This document shows positions 11,792-23,116 of a stretch of 64,000 nucleotides of DNA, piece after piece. The stretch comes from Phellopilus nigrolimitatus (taxonomy: Eukaryota; Basidiomycota; Agaricomycetes; Hymenochaetales; Hymenochaetaceae). The position numbers and the translations under genes are program-made. Numbering within the stretch: the first letter of the stretch is position 1; every line of letters begins with the position of its first letter. The stretch covers positions 930,001 through 994,000 of the forward strand of contig JAJOHG010000002.1 of the NCBI GenBank assembly GCA_021029095.1, in the 5' to 3' direction. The notes under the pieces are model-generated. The model was given only the letters and a program-made list of their open reading frames with translations. It was not told where the DNA came from and made no database searches.

Positions 11792-11938
11792 ATGACGATG
11801 ACGCGCTTCTCCGGTCGAAGGGTACTTGAACTTGTCCAAACTAACGCCACTCCACTCCTTTCCCTCCTCTTCCTCCTCTTTGTCGTCGGAATCGCCGTCG
11901 GCATCATTTCCCTCTATCTCATCGTCGGCGTCGTGTAA
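11792..11938 (+). CDS. Possible upstream membrane-anchor exon or 48-codon uORF before the GH63-like gene
   Basis: An ORF from ATG 11792 (or 11798, which has A at -3) encodes a short basic N-terminus (MTMTRFSGRRVLELVQTNAT) and then a strongly hydrophobic segment (LLSLLFLLFVVGIAVGIIS, continuing LYLIVGVV). It stops at 11936-11938, 51 bp before the GH63 ATG. A perfect GTAAGT donor begins at 11934, and an AG at 11993-11994 would join it in frame to the GH63 reading frame, skipping that ATG. The 61-nt intron contains a branch-like attaac. The result would be a type II membrane-anchored isoform. The opposite strand is acid-codon rich, so the hydrophobicity could be accidental. Confidence 0.3.
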   Translation: MTMTRFSGRRVLELVQTNATPLLSLLFLLFVVGIAVGIISLYLIVGVV

Positions 11939-11989
11939 GTAGCTTCGTGGTCGCCGCAACCTCGATTAACTTGCCACTCGCCACTCGCG

Positions 11990-14900
11990 ATGAGTACGGC
12001 AAAGAACATACAGGCCAAGGTCTTTGGTGGCCAGGACACCTCCCCTGATGGCACCCGCTCGCCCACCCCGGTCGTTTCCCCACCCTCGGATGCGCCCCCG
12101 TTATCGATACATATCCCGAGGCCCCCGCCGCTCCAGCTCCCGAAGCAGAAACCCATACAGGATTCGCCGCCATCTTTAAGACAGAAGTCTACAAACGGCA
12201 ATGGGGCTTCCAAGCAGACCACGACGCTCCGTGACCGTCTTCTGAAGGAACTTGGGACTCGGTATGATGGAGTGGAACGCCACCGCTTAGAGCAGGACGA
12301 GAAGAAGGAGCATCACTGGAAACGCTGGGGGCCATACCTAAGTGAACGGCAATGGGTAAGTACACTTCTTTTTTGATTCGATATATGCGCTCTCATTTAT
12401 GTATATCTATCCGTTTAGGCTACTGTTCGCGAGGATTACTCAAGTAACGGCGATGCTTGGTCCCATTTTCCTCATTCTCAAGCGAGATCGCGCGCATATA
12501 GATGGGGCGAAGATGGTATTGCAGGTATCTCTGACAATCATTTACGTCTCTGTTTCTCGCTTGCTTTCTGGAATGGTGTGGATCCTATTCTCAAGGAACG
12601 CCTTTTTGGCGTGACTGGACATCAGGGAAATCATGGTGAAGACGTCAAGGAACTCTACTACTACCTCGATTCGACGCCAACGCATTCTTACATGAAGTAC
12701 CTCTATAAATACCCGCAACGCGCTTATCCGTACGATCAGCTCGTGAACGAGAATGTGAGTAGGTCGAGAGATGTCTCTGAATACGAAATCATGGATACGG
12801 GACTTTTTGACGATAACCGCTATTGGGATATCTTTGTCGAGGTACGTTGCTCTAGATCGGCGTGTCTTCGTGTCGTTTGTAACGCGTGCATTATTTTAGT
12901 ATGCTAAGGAAGAGGAAAATCCTGACTCCATCTACATCCGAGTGACTGCGTACAATCGAGGGCCTGATGCCGCCACCCTACATATTTTGCCTCAGCTTTG
13001 GTTTCCCAACACGTGGTCATGGCCTCTTCCTCGTCCGGAAAAGCCATTGCTCACCGGTCACAATGAGAACGCGATCACGGCATCTCATCCTACTTTGGGG
13101 AAAACGCACCTGTATTGTCTGCCTTCGCCTCCTCCCATCGGCCCAGATGACGAGGCAGAGGTGGAAGAGTCCGAAGAGGACGACTCCGTCTATCCGGTTT
13201 TGCTTTTCACAGAGAATGAGACGAATTACCAGCGTCTGTATGGTGGTTCTAATGAGAACAAATATGCGAAGGATGCATTCCATGACCATGTAGTCCCATC
13301 TCATCGCCCTAAAGGGGAGGGAGATGGCTTCCCCGGAAAAATCCACACACGCACACATTTTGCAGATGGCGAAGAAGACGAGGAGCAGGGTCCTCATACA
13401 CCCTTCCCTACTGAGCAAGTTTTCGTCAATCCAGAGAAGAAGGGAACGAAGTCTGCCGCGCATTATATTTTTGAGAACGTGCCTGGTAACGGCGGATGCG
13501 CTGTTGTGCGCCTTAAACTCACACCGAATAAGCCCAACAAGGACGAATCCCTGGCCGACGAGGGCCTCTTTGATGATAGCATCGAGGAGCGGCGCGAGGA
13601 GGCGAACGAGTTCTACCATATTTTGGCAGGCAGCGGTATCACCGACGACTTCAAGCAGATAATGAGGCAGGCCCTCGGTGGCATGCTGTGGACAAAGCAA
13701 TTTTACCAGTTTGACCAGAAGACGTGGATGGAGGGTGATCCTGCACAACCTCCGCCGCCCCCAGAGCGGAAATGGATTCGTAACCGAGTGAGTTTGGTTC
13801 GCTCGTATCATGGATGTGCATAATATGGACGATGATAATGTCAGGATTGGCGCCATATGCATGTCGCGGATATTTTATCTATGCCAGACAAATGGGAGTA
13901 TCCTTTCTTCGCTGCTTGGGACACGGCTTTCCATTGCATACCACTTGCGATGGTCGATCCGGCGTTTGCTAAACAGCAGCTCAAGCTTTTGGTTCGCGAG
14001 TGGTACATGAAACCCGACGGGCAGATTCCTGCATATGAGTGGAATTTTGGTGATGTCAACCCTCCTGTACACGCGTGGTACATTTTCTCGCTCAATTTCG
14101 TTCGAGAAAAGAGTTCTCATTCGTCCAATCAGGGCTACCTTCCGAATTTTCAAGATCGAGCGCAAGTTATTCGGAAAGGAAGATGTTCCATTCCTTGAGA
14201 GCGTTTTCCAGAAACTGCTTCTCAATTTTACATGGTGCGTATAATTTCACATTCCTTGCAGGTATCTGTCAAATTCACCTTCTTTCGCGTGTTGATAGGT
14301 GGGTAAACCGAAAAGACGCTGGTGGCCTCAACGTCTTTGAAGGAGGTTTCCTCGGTTTAGACAACATAGGAGCGTTCAATCGCTCAGAGCCTTTACCGAC
14401 GGGAGGTACTCTTCGCCAGGCAGACGGCACAGCTTGGATGGCGTTTTATTGTCTGAACATGTTAGTGTCGCGTTTTTTAAATTTTATCCGATTTTTATCT
14501 TAACCATTTCTCCCCAGGCTCAACATCGCGCTCGAACTCGCAAAGCACAACCCTGTCTACGAAGACATTGCGTCAAAATTCTTTGAGCATTTCATTGTGA
14601 TCGCAGATGCCATGACTTACAAAGGAATGAACGATGAAGACCTGTCGCTCTGGAATGAGCAGGATGGCTTCTATTACGACGCCATCTCGTTTAGTCCGAG
14701 TAACTCCATGCAACTGCCTGTGAAGAGCCTCGTCGGGCTGATTCCCTTGTATGCCACTCTTACCCTGGAGCCTTCAGTGATCAACAAGCTCCCGGGATTT
14801 AAGAAGAGGATGGAATGGTTCATCGAGAACAGGCCTGAAGTTGCGCAGAGGAACATGGCGAACATGAAACGTGAGCGGTCTGGGTTAGAACTATTCTTCT

Positions 14901-15949
14901 GCACAGTCGTTGATTTACTATCGCGCCAGTCGGTGGCAAGGGTGACCGTCGGCTATTGGCACTGACAAGCAAAGAACGACTCGTTCGTATCCTAGAGAAA
15001 ATGTTGGATGAGGATGAATTCCTGAGTGACTATGGTGTTCGCTCGTAAGTATCGGTTTAGATCGCAGTTTTCGATTGATTGATCCTTGTATCCTATGATA
15101 GGCTCTCCAAAGTGCATAAAGACCAGTCCGTGGGGAATGGATGTGAACGGCCAGCGATATGAAGTTGAGTATTGGCCGGGTGACTCTCATTCAGGGATGT
15201 TTGGTGGAAACTCGAACTGGCGTGGTACCGATCTGGGTAATGCGAATTTGAATTTAATCATGTTACTCTCAATGCTGATGGCTCAAATTTACAGCTGGCC
15301 ACAAATTTCTTGCTCATCGAATCTCTACAAAGATACTACCAGTACTATGGTGATGAATTGCAGGTCGAGTGTCCGACGGGGAGCGGAGATTACATGAATC
15401 TCGTCGCTGTCGCCGAGGAAGTTCAGCATCGCATAATCCACATATTTGGAAGAGACATAGAGGGTAGACGTGCAACTAATGGGGGAAATGTCAAGCTAGA
15501 CAACGACCCACACTTCCGGGACTATCTACAGTTTTACGAGGTGAGTTTGCGCAGTGTTTATGAACTCTGAGATAATGATAGAGTTGGCCCTCAGTTCTTC
15601 CATGCGGATGACGGACGAGGACTTGGAGCATCGCATCAGACAGGATGGACAGGGCTGGTCGCATACCACATTATGCAGAGTGGAGTAACTTGTCGCTTAC
15701 CGAAAACTCCTCGAAGTAAGCTCTGCGCCTACCATTTCTATCGATTGACTCTTACTTCAAACAATCACGCAGCCCCGCGCAGCCTCGCCAAACACTATTT
15801 CGACGTGAGTCTACTTTCTAGCCTTGTATGGTCGTTGCTAACATTGTCCTTAGGAGAATATCGGTTCTCGCTCAGAGTATGGCGACGACTCGGCAATGCC
15901 GCAGACACCGTATAGCGCTTTCGGAGATACGTCTCCCGACGCGCTCTAA
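11990..15949 (+). CDS. GH63-family (MGH1/YMR196W-like) glycoside hydrolase, frame broken near 15123
   Basis: The start at 11990 has G at -3. A disordered Pro-rich N-terminus (~75 residues) leads to the conserved entry [20 protein letters not shown], with many introns after. Recognisable blocks include [106 protein letters not shown] and [10 protein letters not shown]. These match the cytosolic GH63 branch typified by yeast YMR196W, a predicted alpha-glucosidase-like (alpha/alpha)6 hydrolase of uncertain substrate, not the ER processing glucosidase I. The acidic insertion at ~13160-13200 is a family-typical variable loop. Near 15121-15124 the conserved SLSKVHKD is followed by [10 protein letters not shown] in another frame; one extra base explains it. 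The predicted end is at 15947-15949. Confidence 0.85.
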
Positions 15950-16541
15950 CTTATCGGACAATGTAGAAGGCTTCGACGCCATGGTCGCTTGTGGTAGCAC
16001 TGTTGTTGTACATGTACACTCAAACTAGCATATATAGTAACATACATGCACGCGCTTTCTTTTCCTGTTATCTGTCAAATATTATATGCGATATCGTTCA
16101 CACGGTACGCAAATAGTTTCTTGCGTCAGTCTATTCAAGTGTAATTCCAATCACGGCATTTTCGCTCGACATTGCATGGTAAAGATCGCGGGGATGTTAA
16201 TTGCTGAGGGTACAATAAGTACAATCAAGAAGTCCTGTATCCGAAGCCAAGATGATTTACATACGTTAGAACAGTTGATCAAAGATAGATGGCAATGAAC
16301 TAAACGCAAGAAGCTCTACCCCCTCATTCCTTCTTTGCTGTTGCGACCTTACTTGCAAGGTTGAGATTGGCCTTCAACTGTCCTTATAAGATTGTACGAA
16401 GTTCGTGCTAGATTAGTATTTCAGATACAAGATACAAGTGCGAATGAATGATTGTCCAATGAGTCCGCAGCGTTAAAGCGATATTAATCCTGGATCATGA
16501 AGACAGACAAAAAAGATGAATGTAAAAGAAGGTTTGTGGCT
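15950..16541. other. Convergent 3' intergenic region
   Basis: Roughly 590 bp of AT-rich sequence lies between the stop codons of the GH63-like gene (+) and the surface protein gene (-). It presumably holds both 3' UTRs and polyadenylation regions. I see no ORF, RNA gene or repeat. Confidence 0.6.
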
Positions 16542-18990
16542 TCATTCATTAGCCTGGTTTACAATTTGCAGAGCTCGCTGGGGTGTCTGAGGTCGAACGG
16601 AAGGGAGAGGAGGCGGGGGAGCCTGAATTATTCGCATCAGCGAAACAGTCTCGGATGTTCTTTTGAAGCGTGGTGCTCACCTCTGTAACTGGTGAAAGCG
16701 TCGCTGCGGGGCGCTCGGAGATCTCGCTCGTCAGCACCGTCGACGGCGCATATGCCGAGCCGGAGTTGCTCGAGCCGGGCTTCGCGAAGAAGATGTTGTA
16801 CCCCGTCCGCAGGATACGCGAGTTGCGCAGCGAGCGACGCTTGGTCTTCAGCGGCGCGGCCTGCGGAAGCGGTGGCAGCCGGATGACATTCACAGTAACC
16901 GCTCTGATCGCTGCTCGGCCCATTGGTGCGCACACGGCGGTCTTGAAACTTACTCCTACCTGGGACGGTCTTGCCCCAGGTACACATCGTGGGGCCGATG
17001 TAGCCGCGACTGGCTGCCCGAGGCTATTTTGCTCGACGACACGCTCTCGGACTGCAGTTTACTGCCTGACTGCAGTTCTGGCCGGAATAGCCTTCGTACG
17101 GGAGTTTGCTGCTGGATGCATTCCGGCTGGACTGCCCATCATACGGAAGCTCGTTACTCCGGGCGGAGCTATGCACGTGCGCCTGCGGCAACAGGCTGCC
17201 AGCCACGACCTTGCTGGAGCTGCGGTCATACGGAACTGTGAGTCCGCGACGCAGTTGATCGACTCTATTTTATGGCCGGTGTCGAAAGGACTATCAAACG
17301 GCACGGGCGTGAAGGACTTGCTCACTCCGTTCTCTACCGTCAGAATTTCGCTCAGCTTCTTCGACCGTATTTGCAGGCGGAGATCCATCGTCGATGTCGA
17401 AGGCGTCGTGCTTGGTGAGGGAGATGTGCTTCGCGGGCTGTCTGTGCCGTCGCCGTCGCCTAAACCACAAGAAGACACCTGCGATAATGAGTAGCATGAG
17501 GGCGAGTGCACCGCAGAGACCTCCAATCAACTCCGCATCGCTATACAGTGCGTCAGTGGTGGAAAGAGATGTGGGACTTTCGAAAAGCATACCCTTTCGC
17601 AGTCTTTCCTCCGGTTGTACTGCTAGCTTTTGAAGTAGCAGAACTGCAACAAGACGGACGTTCCATTAATAGACATCCTTATTAGCAAAAAGAAGACGGA
17701 GCGCACTCAGAAGGAGGTGTCGCAGCCGCGAGTTCTATGTGGTCAATCACGACCGTCTGGTTCGCCGGAGCATCAGAAACGTGGTTTGTAATATGAAGCG
17801 TATGTTGTCCCGAGCCAAAGCCGGACCCGTAAAATGTCAACAAGGCGTTCGTACTTTGTTGCCGGGTTGCGTTGTATGTCGTAGACGTTCCACCGTCTAC
17901 CTGAACATCAAACAGTCCGCAAGATGGGCCGACGGATCCAAATACAGAGACAGCATCGCCTGCGATGCGGCAGTGAGTTTGTGCTCAGAAGTCCGAGGAT
18001 TGATGGATTAAATCCGATTTACCCTGATAAACGAAATCTTCTTGAGTTTAACGTTCATATGGATATAAGTCAATACGTACTTCGAATTGAAAAGCCACTG
18101 AGTCGCCCGGCACATCTGTGAACCTGATCTTGTCGGCATAAGTACTCGAACAAAAAAAGGACACAGAAAACGAAGATTTGGAGAACTCACATTCCCGCCT
18201 GTGTGGCGAGCGCAGTGTTGCCGCTCGCACTCTGCCAGCCTGAACCAGAGAATTGGAAGGACGGCGATGAACTTCCACTTGCACAATCGACCTATTGAGC
18301 ATGTAGCCGTCCTGCCCGAACTCGGTTTCCCATATGATCTGCGGGAAAAACAAAGCAATCCAAAATAAGAATCACGTCTGGAACAGCAGTAGCTAACGGT
18401 GCTGATGACCGTGATACATCATATCACATCGCGAGGTGAGAGGAGGTGTGAACGCACAAAATCAAGATCCAAGTACATAGTCGCTATGTTCGTGGCCGTG
18501 TTACTGAGTACGACCTCGTGTGGGCCCATTGCAAGGCCCGACGTGCTGAAGAGCACGACCTGGAACTCGTCTGTGCAGACGTTTCACATAGAAATAAAGA
18601 ATATTGCAAGAAAATGAGCATATACGTGCGTAAACGGGCGCGGCGCACACTAACCTCCTGTAGGTGCATTTCCAGAGTAATCGTGTGTCGTCCCGTCGAG
18701 CGAGACAGAGTACGTCCCGTGGTTGGACCGTTTCGCGCCGTATAGCCAAACGCCCTGTTCCATTGAAGGCGAAACTCGCTGTGGCGCCCGTCACGTTCGA
18801 CAGCGTGAACGTGTCGCTAAAATAACTAGGGAAAAAATCAAGCTCATTGATGAGTTTGTTCAATGAAAATCAGTCCGTTGGAAATGTACCTCGTCGCTCG
18901 CGGGTCATCATCTGATGAACCAGGAATCCACGCAGAACTGTAAGATATAAGCGGGCTTGTATCGTCGATGGTCGTATTGACTCCAGGCAT
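16542..18990 (-). CDS. Single-pass cell-surface protein with two beta-sandwich-like ectodomains; 3' structure uncertain
   Basis: The start at 18990 gives MPGVNTTIDDTSPLISYSSA, the opening of a family common in Agaricomycetes: two beta-rich extracellular modules, a Ser/Thr linker, one membrane helix and a disordered cytoplasmic tail. Module 1 shows TFTLSNVTGATASFAFNGTG, WLYGAKRSNHGTYSVSLDG and FQVVLFSTSGLAMGPHEVVL. Module 2 shows GSGQHTLHITNHVSDAPANQ. The helix is LIGGLCGALALMLLIIAGVF, followed by a LWFRRRRRHR stop-transfer. No cleavable signal peptide is evident. Within module 1, FNGTG and VWLYGAKR lie in different frames, separated by a GGG run (plus-strand CCC 18753-18755) where GG is expected. 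The tail continues through a Ser-rich, frame-switching stretch to a plausible last exon ending QIVNQANE at 16542. A nearer stop in the helix frame is at 17294. Ligand and role are unknown. Confidence 0.65.
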
Positions 18991-19500
18991 TTACTTGAAA
19001 ATGCCTGATCCAACGTCAAACGGCGCTTTGCTCAGAGTTAAGCAAAAAAGGGAACGAAATGGGGCAACGCTTAGATGTCCACGGAGCATATGACTAAATA
19101 CATATTGTCGAGAAGTGATCTGGAGAAAGACGGAGCAGAACGCCATCGGCTGCACAGCCGAGTGAGAGGGATGGCGGCAAACGTTCTAATTGGAGAACGG
19201 TTTGATCGAGGTGTGCTATACTCGGGGATTACCAGTTGATGGGCCATGAAACAAACCGGAGCCGGCAAAACAGAAAAACAAGGTGTTAATAAATAGTAGA
19301 CAACACAGTATGAGCAGTACACCAAGAAACGCAGAAGAAGGAAAACAAATGAAGATATAAGTAGAGGAGGAGCGAGTAAGTATATCATCTCGGTTTCCTG
19401 TCCATGCAGTTTTTTTTGTTAGCACACGGCGACTCCATAATACTCCGGCTCATCACTCCTCGTTACCTCCAGGTCCTTCCCTACCACCACGCGCGCCTGT
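18991..19500. other. Intergenic region 5' of the surface protein and 3' of the RGG protein
   Basis: About 510 bp contains the promoter of the minus-strand surface protein gene and the 3' end of the next minus-strand gene. It is AT-rich with poly-A and poly-T runs. No convincing ORF or RNA gene is seen. Confidence 0.55.
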
Positions 19501-19570
19501 TCAGACAGAATCAGACATCAGCTGTTCAAGAACACATCCTGATCTATAGGCATGTGGAAACGTACCACGA

Positions 19571-21665
19571 TCACGATCGAATGCTCCTCGTCCGCGACCA
19601 CGGCCACGGACCCCTATGCTCGTTGTCCGGACCGCCTCTCCAGTTCCCTTCTTCGCCGACCTGGTGAGATCGTCCACGACCCTTCAAGGTCGGAAGTGTG
19701 AGTTCGTTGATCATAGGATAAAATAAAGAAGCCTACCCCGGAAGCTACCCCTCTCACCGCCCCGAAAAGCGCCCCTTTCGCCACCACGGAAATCACCCCT
19801 CTCACCGCCGCGGAAGTCACCCCTCTCACTACCACGGAAGCTACCTCTCTCACCACCACGGAAGTTACCGCGCTCCCCACCCCGGAAACCACCTCTTTCA
19901 CCACCACGGAAGTTGCCTCGCTCTCCTCCCCGGAAGCCACGCGCACGCCCGCGCCCGCGCCCTCCCCGCGCCTCCGTGAAGCCGTCCTCATCAGCGCGCG
20001 GCGCCACGTGCCCGTTCGGTGCGCCCACCGATCGGGTCTCGACTGACTCAGCCTGCTGTGCAGATGCCCAGGCATTCTTGGGCTCCGCTTGCGCAGGTTC
20101 AGCTGCCGGAGTCGCTGACCCAGACGTGCCGAAGCTCGCATGCAGACCGTCGATAGAAGGCAGACCGCCTTCCGAGTCATCCGCCCAGTTGAGATGTACC
20201 GTTGTCAGGTGCGGCGAGGACCTGTGCTCTGTCCGATCCATCAGCATGGTGATGAAGCAAGAATAAAATAGCAAAACAAGTTCGCACCTCAATAACTTCA
20301 GTGGGAACATACGTTGTATCGGCGTCTACTGTAGGAGTGACTTTCGACAGGCGTCTGCACAGCATCTTCCTTTTCTACCCACTCAGCGCCATTCTCAAAT
20401 CCAACTGGCTCGTTCTCAATTTCACTTTCCTGCATAAAGCGGAAGCTCATTGCTCCTGTCGCGACTAGGAATGGCGTTTGCACTCGGCGGGATGGTGCTA
20501 ATCACTGGTTCTGGCTCGGCGGTAGCTTCAGCAACGACAATATCAAGTTCAGGTTGAGTAGCCTCTGCTTCAACCGGCAGCTCCTCGGGAGCAGGAGGAT
20601 TTAAATAAGCATCCAATATTTCAAGGAGGCGAAGGACTGCTCAGATATATGTTTTATCAGATATCATGACCAGAAGAATGCCCGCTAGACTTACAAGGGA
20701 CCCCTTCGACTTCACCCTCGCCGAGCAAGAACCCATTTACAATATTTTGCTTTGCTTCTGCTTCGTCCTGCAAGAAGCAGGTTTCCAGATTCAAGGATCG
20801 CGTTGATTTCTGCGTCGACGAGGTTGAGAGCCTGCGCAGACAGACTGGCGTTCGAGAGCAAGGAGTGTAGCCGAATAAAATCAAGGATCTGCACGCTGCG
20901 AACCGCGTGTGCTCTCTGTGTATATAAATTAGTCATTTAGCAAGCTAGCAAAATAAAATAAAATGCACCTGGGCAGCGACTAGAGTGTCAGCGACACGCT
21001 GCCTTTCCACCTCTTCGGCTTCGGCCCGCTGACGAATGGCCTCTTTCGCCTGCTCTGCCTCGAGGACCTGCCGGAGACTGTCAAAAAATCACATCAGGAC
21101 TGGCTGCGTCATACGCACCTCGACAGCTTTCCTCGTCTCTTCGAGCTCCTTGAGCACGGCCTCGAGCGATGGCAGAGTGGCAAGCGTCTTTTTCTGGTCA
21201 TCGTTGAGCTCCGCAGTCGGTTTGCCGGAGTACATATGAATACGCGTCTATGTCCAAACGGAGGTAAGAGGGGGAAAAAGAGAAAGAAAAAACGGAGGCA
21301 GAACGTCAGGTCATGCGCAATAAAAAAGGAAATAACTTGAGCAGACACACAATTTTTTTGTTCAACACTTTCACCCGCTTTCCAAGGAGCTCGACGACGG
21401 GGCTCGGCTTCACCAGGTTTTCGTCGGTCTCCTCCTTCGGCGGTTCAGGCTGCGCCGCGAGCTCCTCCGCAACCGCGCCGCTCTTCACGTCCGCCTCTTC
21501 GGGCGCCTTCTCTGTCAGCGCGGCGGCCTGGGTGTCGGGGATCTCGACGGGCGTGTGGGGCTCGTCATCTTTCTTCGCGCCCTTGCGCTTCTTCTTCGTC
21601 GTCTTGGCAGGTTGCGCGGGCGGCGGAGCGCCCGGGACGAGCTTGTGGGCGACTTCGGCGGGCAT
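19571..21665 (-). CDS. Caprin-like RGG-box RNA-binding protein
   Basis: The start at 21665 ([16 protein letters not shown]) was chosen as the first ATG with protein-like sequence after it. A Lys-rich and acidic N-terminus leads into a helical region: [14 protein letters not shown], then [54 protein letters not shown] and [13 protein letters not shown]. This pattern fits the caprin-1 dimerisation (helical) domain used for self-association in stress-granule proteins. After an acidic, Pro-rich linker comes an RGG box of at least ten GGERG(N/G/S/D)FR units, with [14 protein letters not shown] before it, typical of RNA binding and arginine methylation. The last exon reads [14 protein letters not shown] and then leaves the RG frame at a GGGG run (plus-strand CCCC 19611-19614); with one G fewer it continues [18 protein letters not shown] to a stop at 19501. 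The likely role is mRNA regulation in the cytoplasm. Confidence 0.7.
19741..19945. repeat. 24-bp-period coding repeat (RGG box)
   Basis: The plus strand shows tandem imperfect copies of a 24-bp unit around ccaccacggaagttacc/ctctcacc, encoding GGERGxFR on the minus strand. Copies differ mainly at the residue before Phe and at synonymous sites. Confidence 0.85.
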
Positions 21666-22022
21666 TGCAAGTGTTTTGTTTTGATTGTCTGGAGATTGTT
21701 TCACGAGTGGGATCAGCGAGCGCGGGACGGGGAGTAGACAGTGAGCGAACGTGTCAGGTGACGGTCCTGTGGAAAAAGTGACTGTTGACGCGTCGGTTTC
21801 TATATAAGGGCTGGTGCATGCCATTTATAGAAGTCTTAAACTTTATTTCGTTGGATCATCACAAGCTCTGCAAAAACTTCGAATGTCGAATTCCGCGGGT
21901 CTAATACCTATAAAGAAAACTACCCTTTAATTCCAAAGTCTATCTAACACTGATTCCCTAATTTCTTCTGGTTCTATATGTACATCGACAACTACTTCTC
22001 CTCACTGCATCCATTTACAGTC
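21666..22022. other. Intergenic region, promoter of the RGG protein gene
   Basis: 357 bp lies between the RGG gene ATG and the stop of the upstream SDR gene, both on the minus strand. It contains a TATA-like element on the minus strand near 21799-21808. Otherwise it is AT-rich without ORFs. Confidence 0.55.
21799..21808 (-). promoter_or_regulatory. Candidate TATA box for the RGG protein gene
   Basis: The minus strand reads cccttatata about 135-145 bases before the ATG at 21665. The position fits a TATA element with a 5' leader of about 100 nt. No TSS data are available. Confidence 0.35.
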
Positions 22023-23116
22023 TCAGAACGAGCTGGCGAACAATCCGAGTCGCCCCCCGTCTGTGACGTGCACACCGCCGCTCACGTACGCGCCCGCCTT
22101 GCTTACGAGGAATAGGGCCAGTCCACCCATGTCCTGAGCTTGGCCCAGACGCTCTAGAGGGATCTTGTCTGGTGAAGCCCCGCTGAGGCCTCCGGTCATT
22201 TCTACTCGCAAAGAATGTTTAATATTTCTCATGGGGAGAAACCTCGTATACATACCCGACGGATAGAGTCCTGGTGCAATAACATTACTGCGGATCTTCC
22301 AACGCCTCAGGGTATTTGCGAGGAGCTTCCCGACGTGGTTCGACGCAGCCTTGCTTGCGGAGTACGAGATACTGAAGACAAATTCGTCGCGCCGCAGCCC
22401 GCCGATACTCGAGATTGTAATCACCTGACTCGTTGGTTCTTCGGGGGACGTCGCACGCCTGTTTCCCGCATCAAGGAGCTCGAGGAAGGCGACGGTCGTG
22501 TAATACACAGCGGTGACGTTGACGTCGAACGTCTTGGTGAACTCCTCTGGTGTGCCTGCAGACCAGAGCTTCTCTTGGAATGTCTTGATGTCGTCCGTAG
22601 GTTCTGGAGCTTTGGCGACATTATACATGACGCCGGAGTTGTTGACCAGCACGTTAACAAAACCCTGCTGCTGCTTGATAGTCTCGACGACCTATCAAAT
22701 CAAATTAACAAAGCCAGCACTTGAGTAAACTGACACCCAAATCTTACAGAAATCAAGTTCTCTCGGGACGTGACATCGCACTGCAACGGAATCAGCTTTC
22801 CGTGTTTCTAAATGAAGATCAAGGTTTCGTAAGTGAAGGTTTGATACGAAAATATGTATACACTTACAGCGTGCTTCTCTGCGGCATTCTTCAACACTTC
22901 TAAGCGCCGTCCTAGGATGTAAACAGTTGCACCATTATTTTCTAGCGCTGTCGCGATCATAAGCCCTATCCCTATGTGCAGTGAAATTTGTTATCAGTAC
23001 CTGTACTCAGTGTATGCGGATAGAAGCACTTAAAGTTCATTCGTACCTGTGCCACCGCCAGTAACCACGGCCACCGTTCCTTCGACGCTAAATAGTGACT
23101 CGACTTGCAATGACAT
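22023..23116 (-). CDS. Short-chain dehydrogenase/reductase (classical SDR)
   Basis: The start at 23116 gives MSLQVESLFSVEGTVAVVTG. The cofactor-binding TGGGTGIG spans the first intron. It is followed by ATVYILGRRLEVLKNAAEKHA, a CDVTSREN segment, NNSG (the NNAG equivalent), the ITISSIGG catalytic Ser strand and the YSASK active-site Tyr-Lys pair. The C-terminus has GGVHVTDGGR, typical of classical SDRs of about 300 residues. The ARG/GRR at the end of beta-2 suggests NADP(H), though this is an inference. Introns are short and the frame is intact throughout. The NNSG to YSASK spacing is slightly long because of an insert (TPEEFTKTFDVNVTA and DAGNRRATSPEEPTS), as in fungal members annotated as Rhamnolipid/RhlG-like. 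The substrate is unknown and the protein is presumably cytosolic. Confidence 0.9.

Noticed and set aside
11756..11959. Minus-strand acidic ORF (DDEEIEGND-type)
   Set aside because: It lacks context, overlaps the candidate hydrophobic exon and is explained by simple gag/ctc-type codon bias.
13017..13862. 281-codon minus-strand ORF
   Set aside because: It is antisense to highly conserved GH63 exons; a shadow frame.
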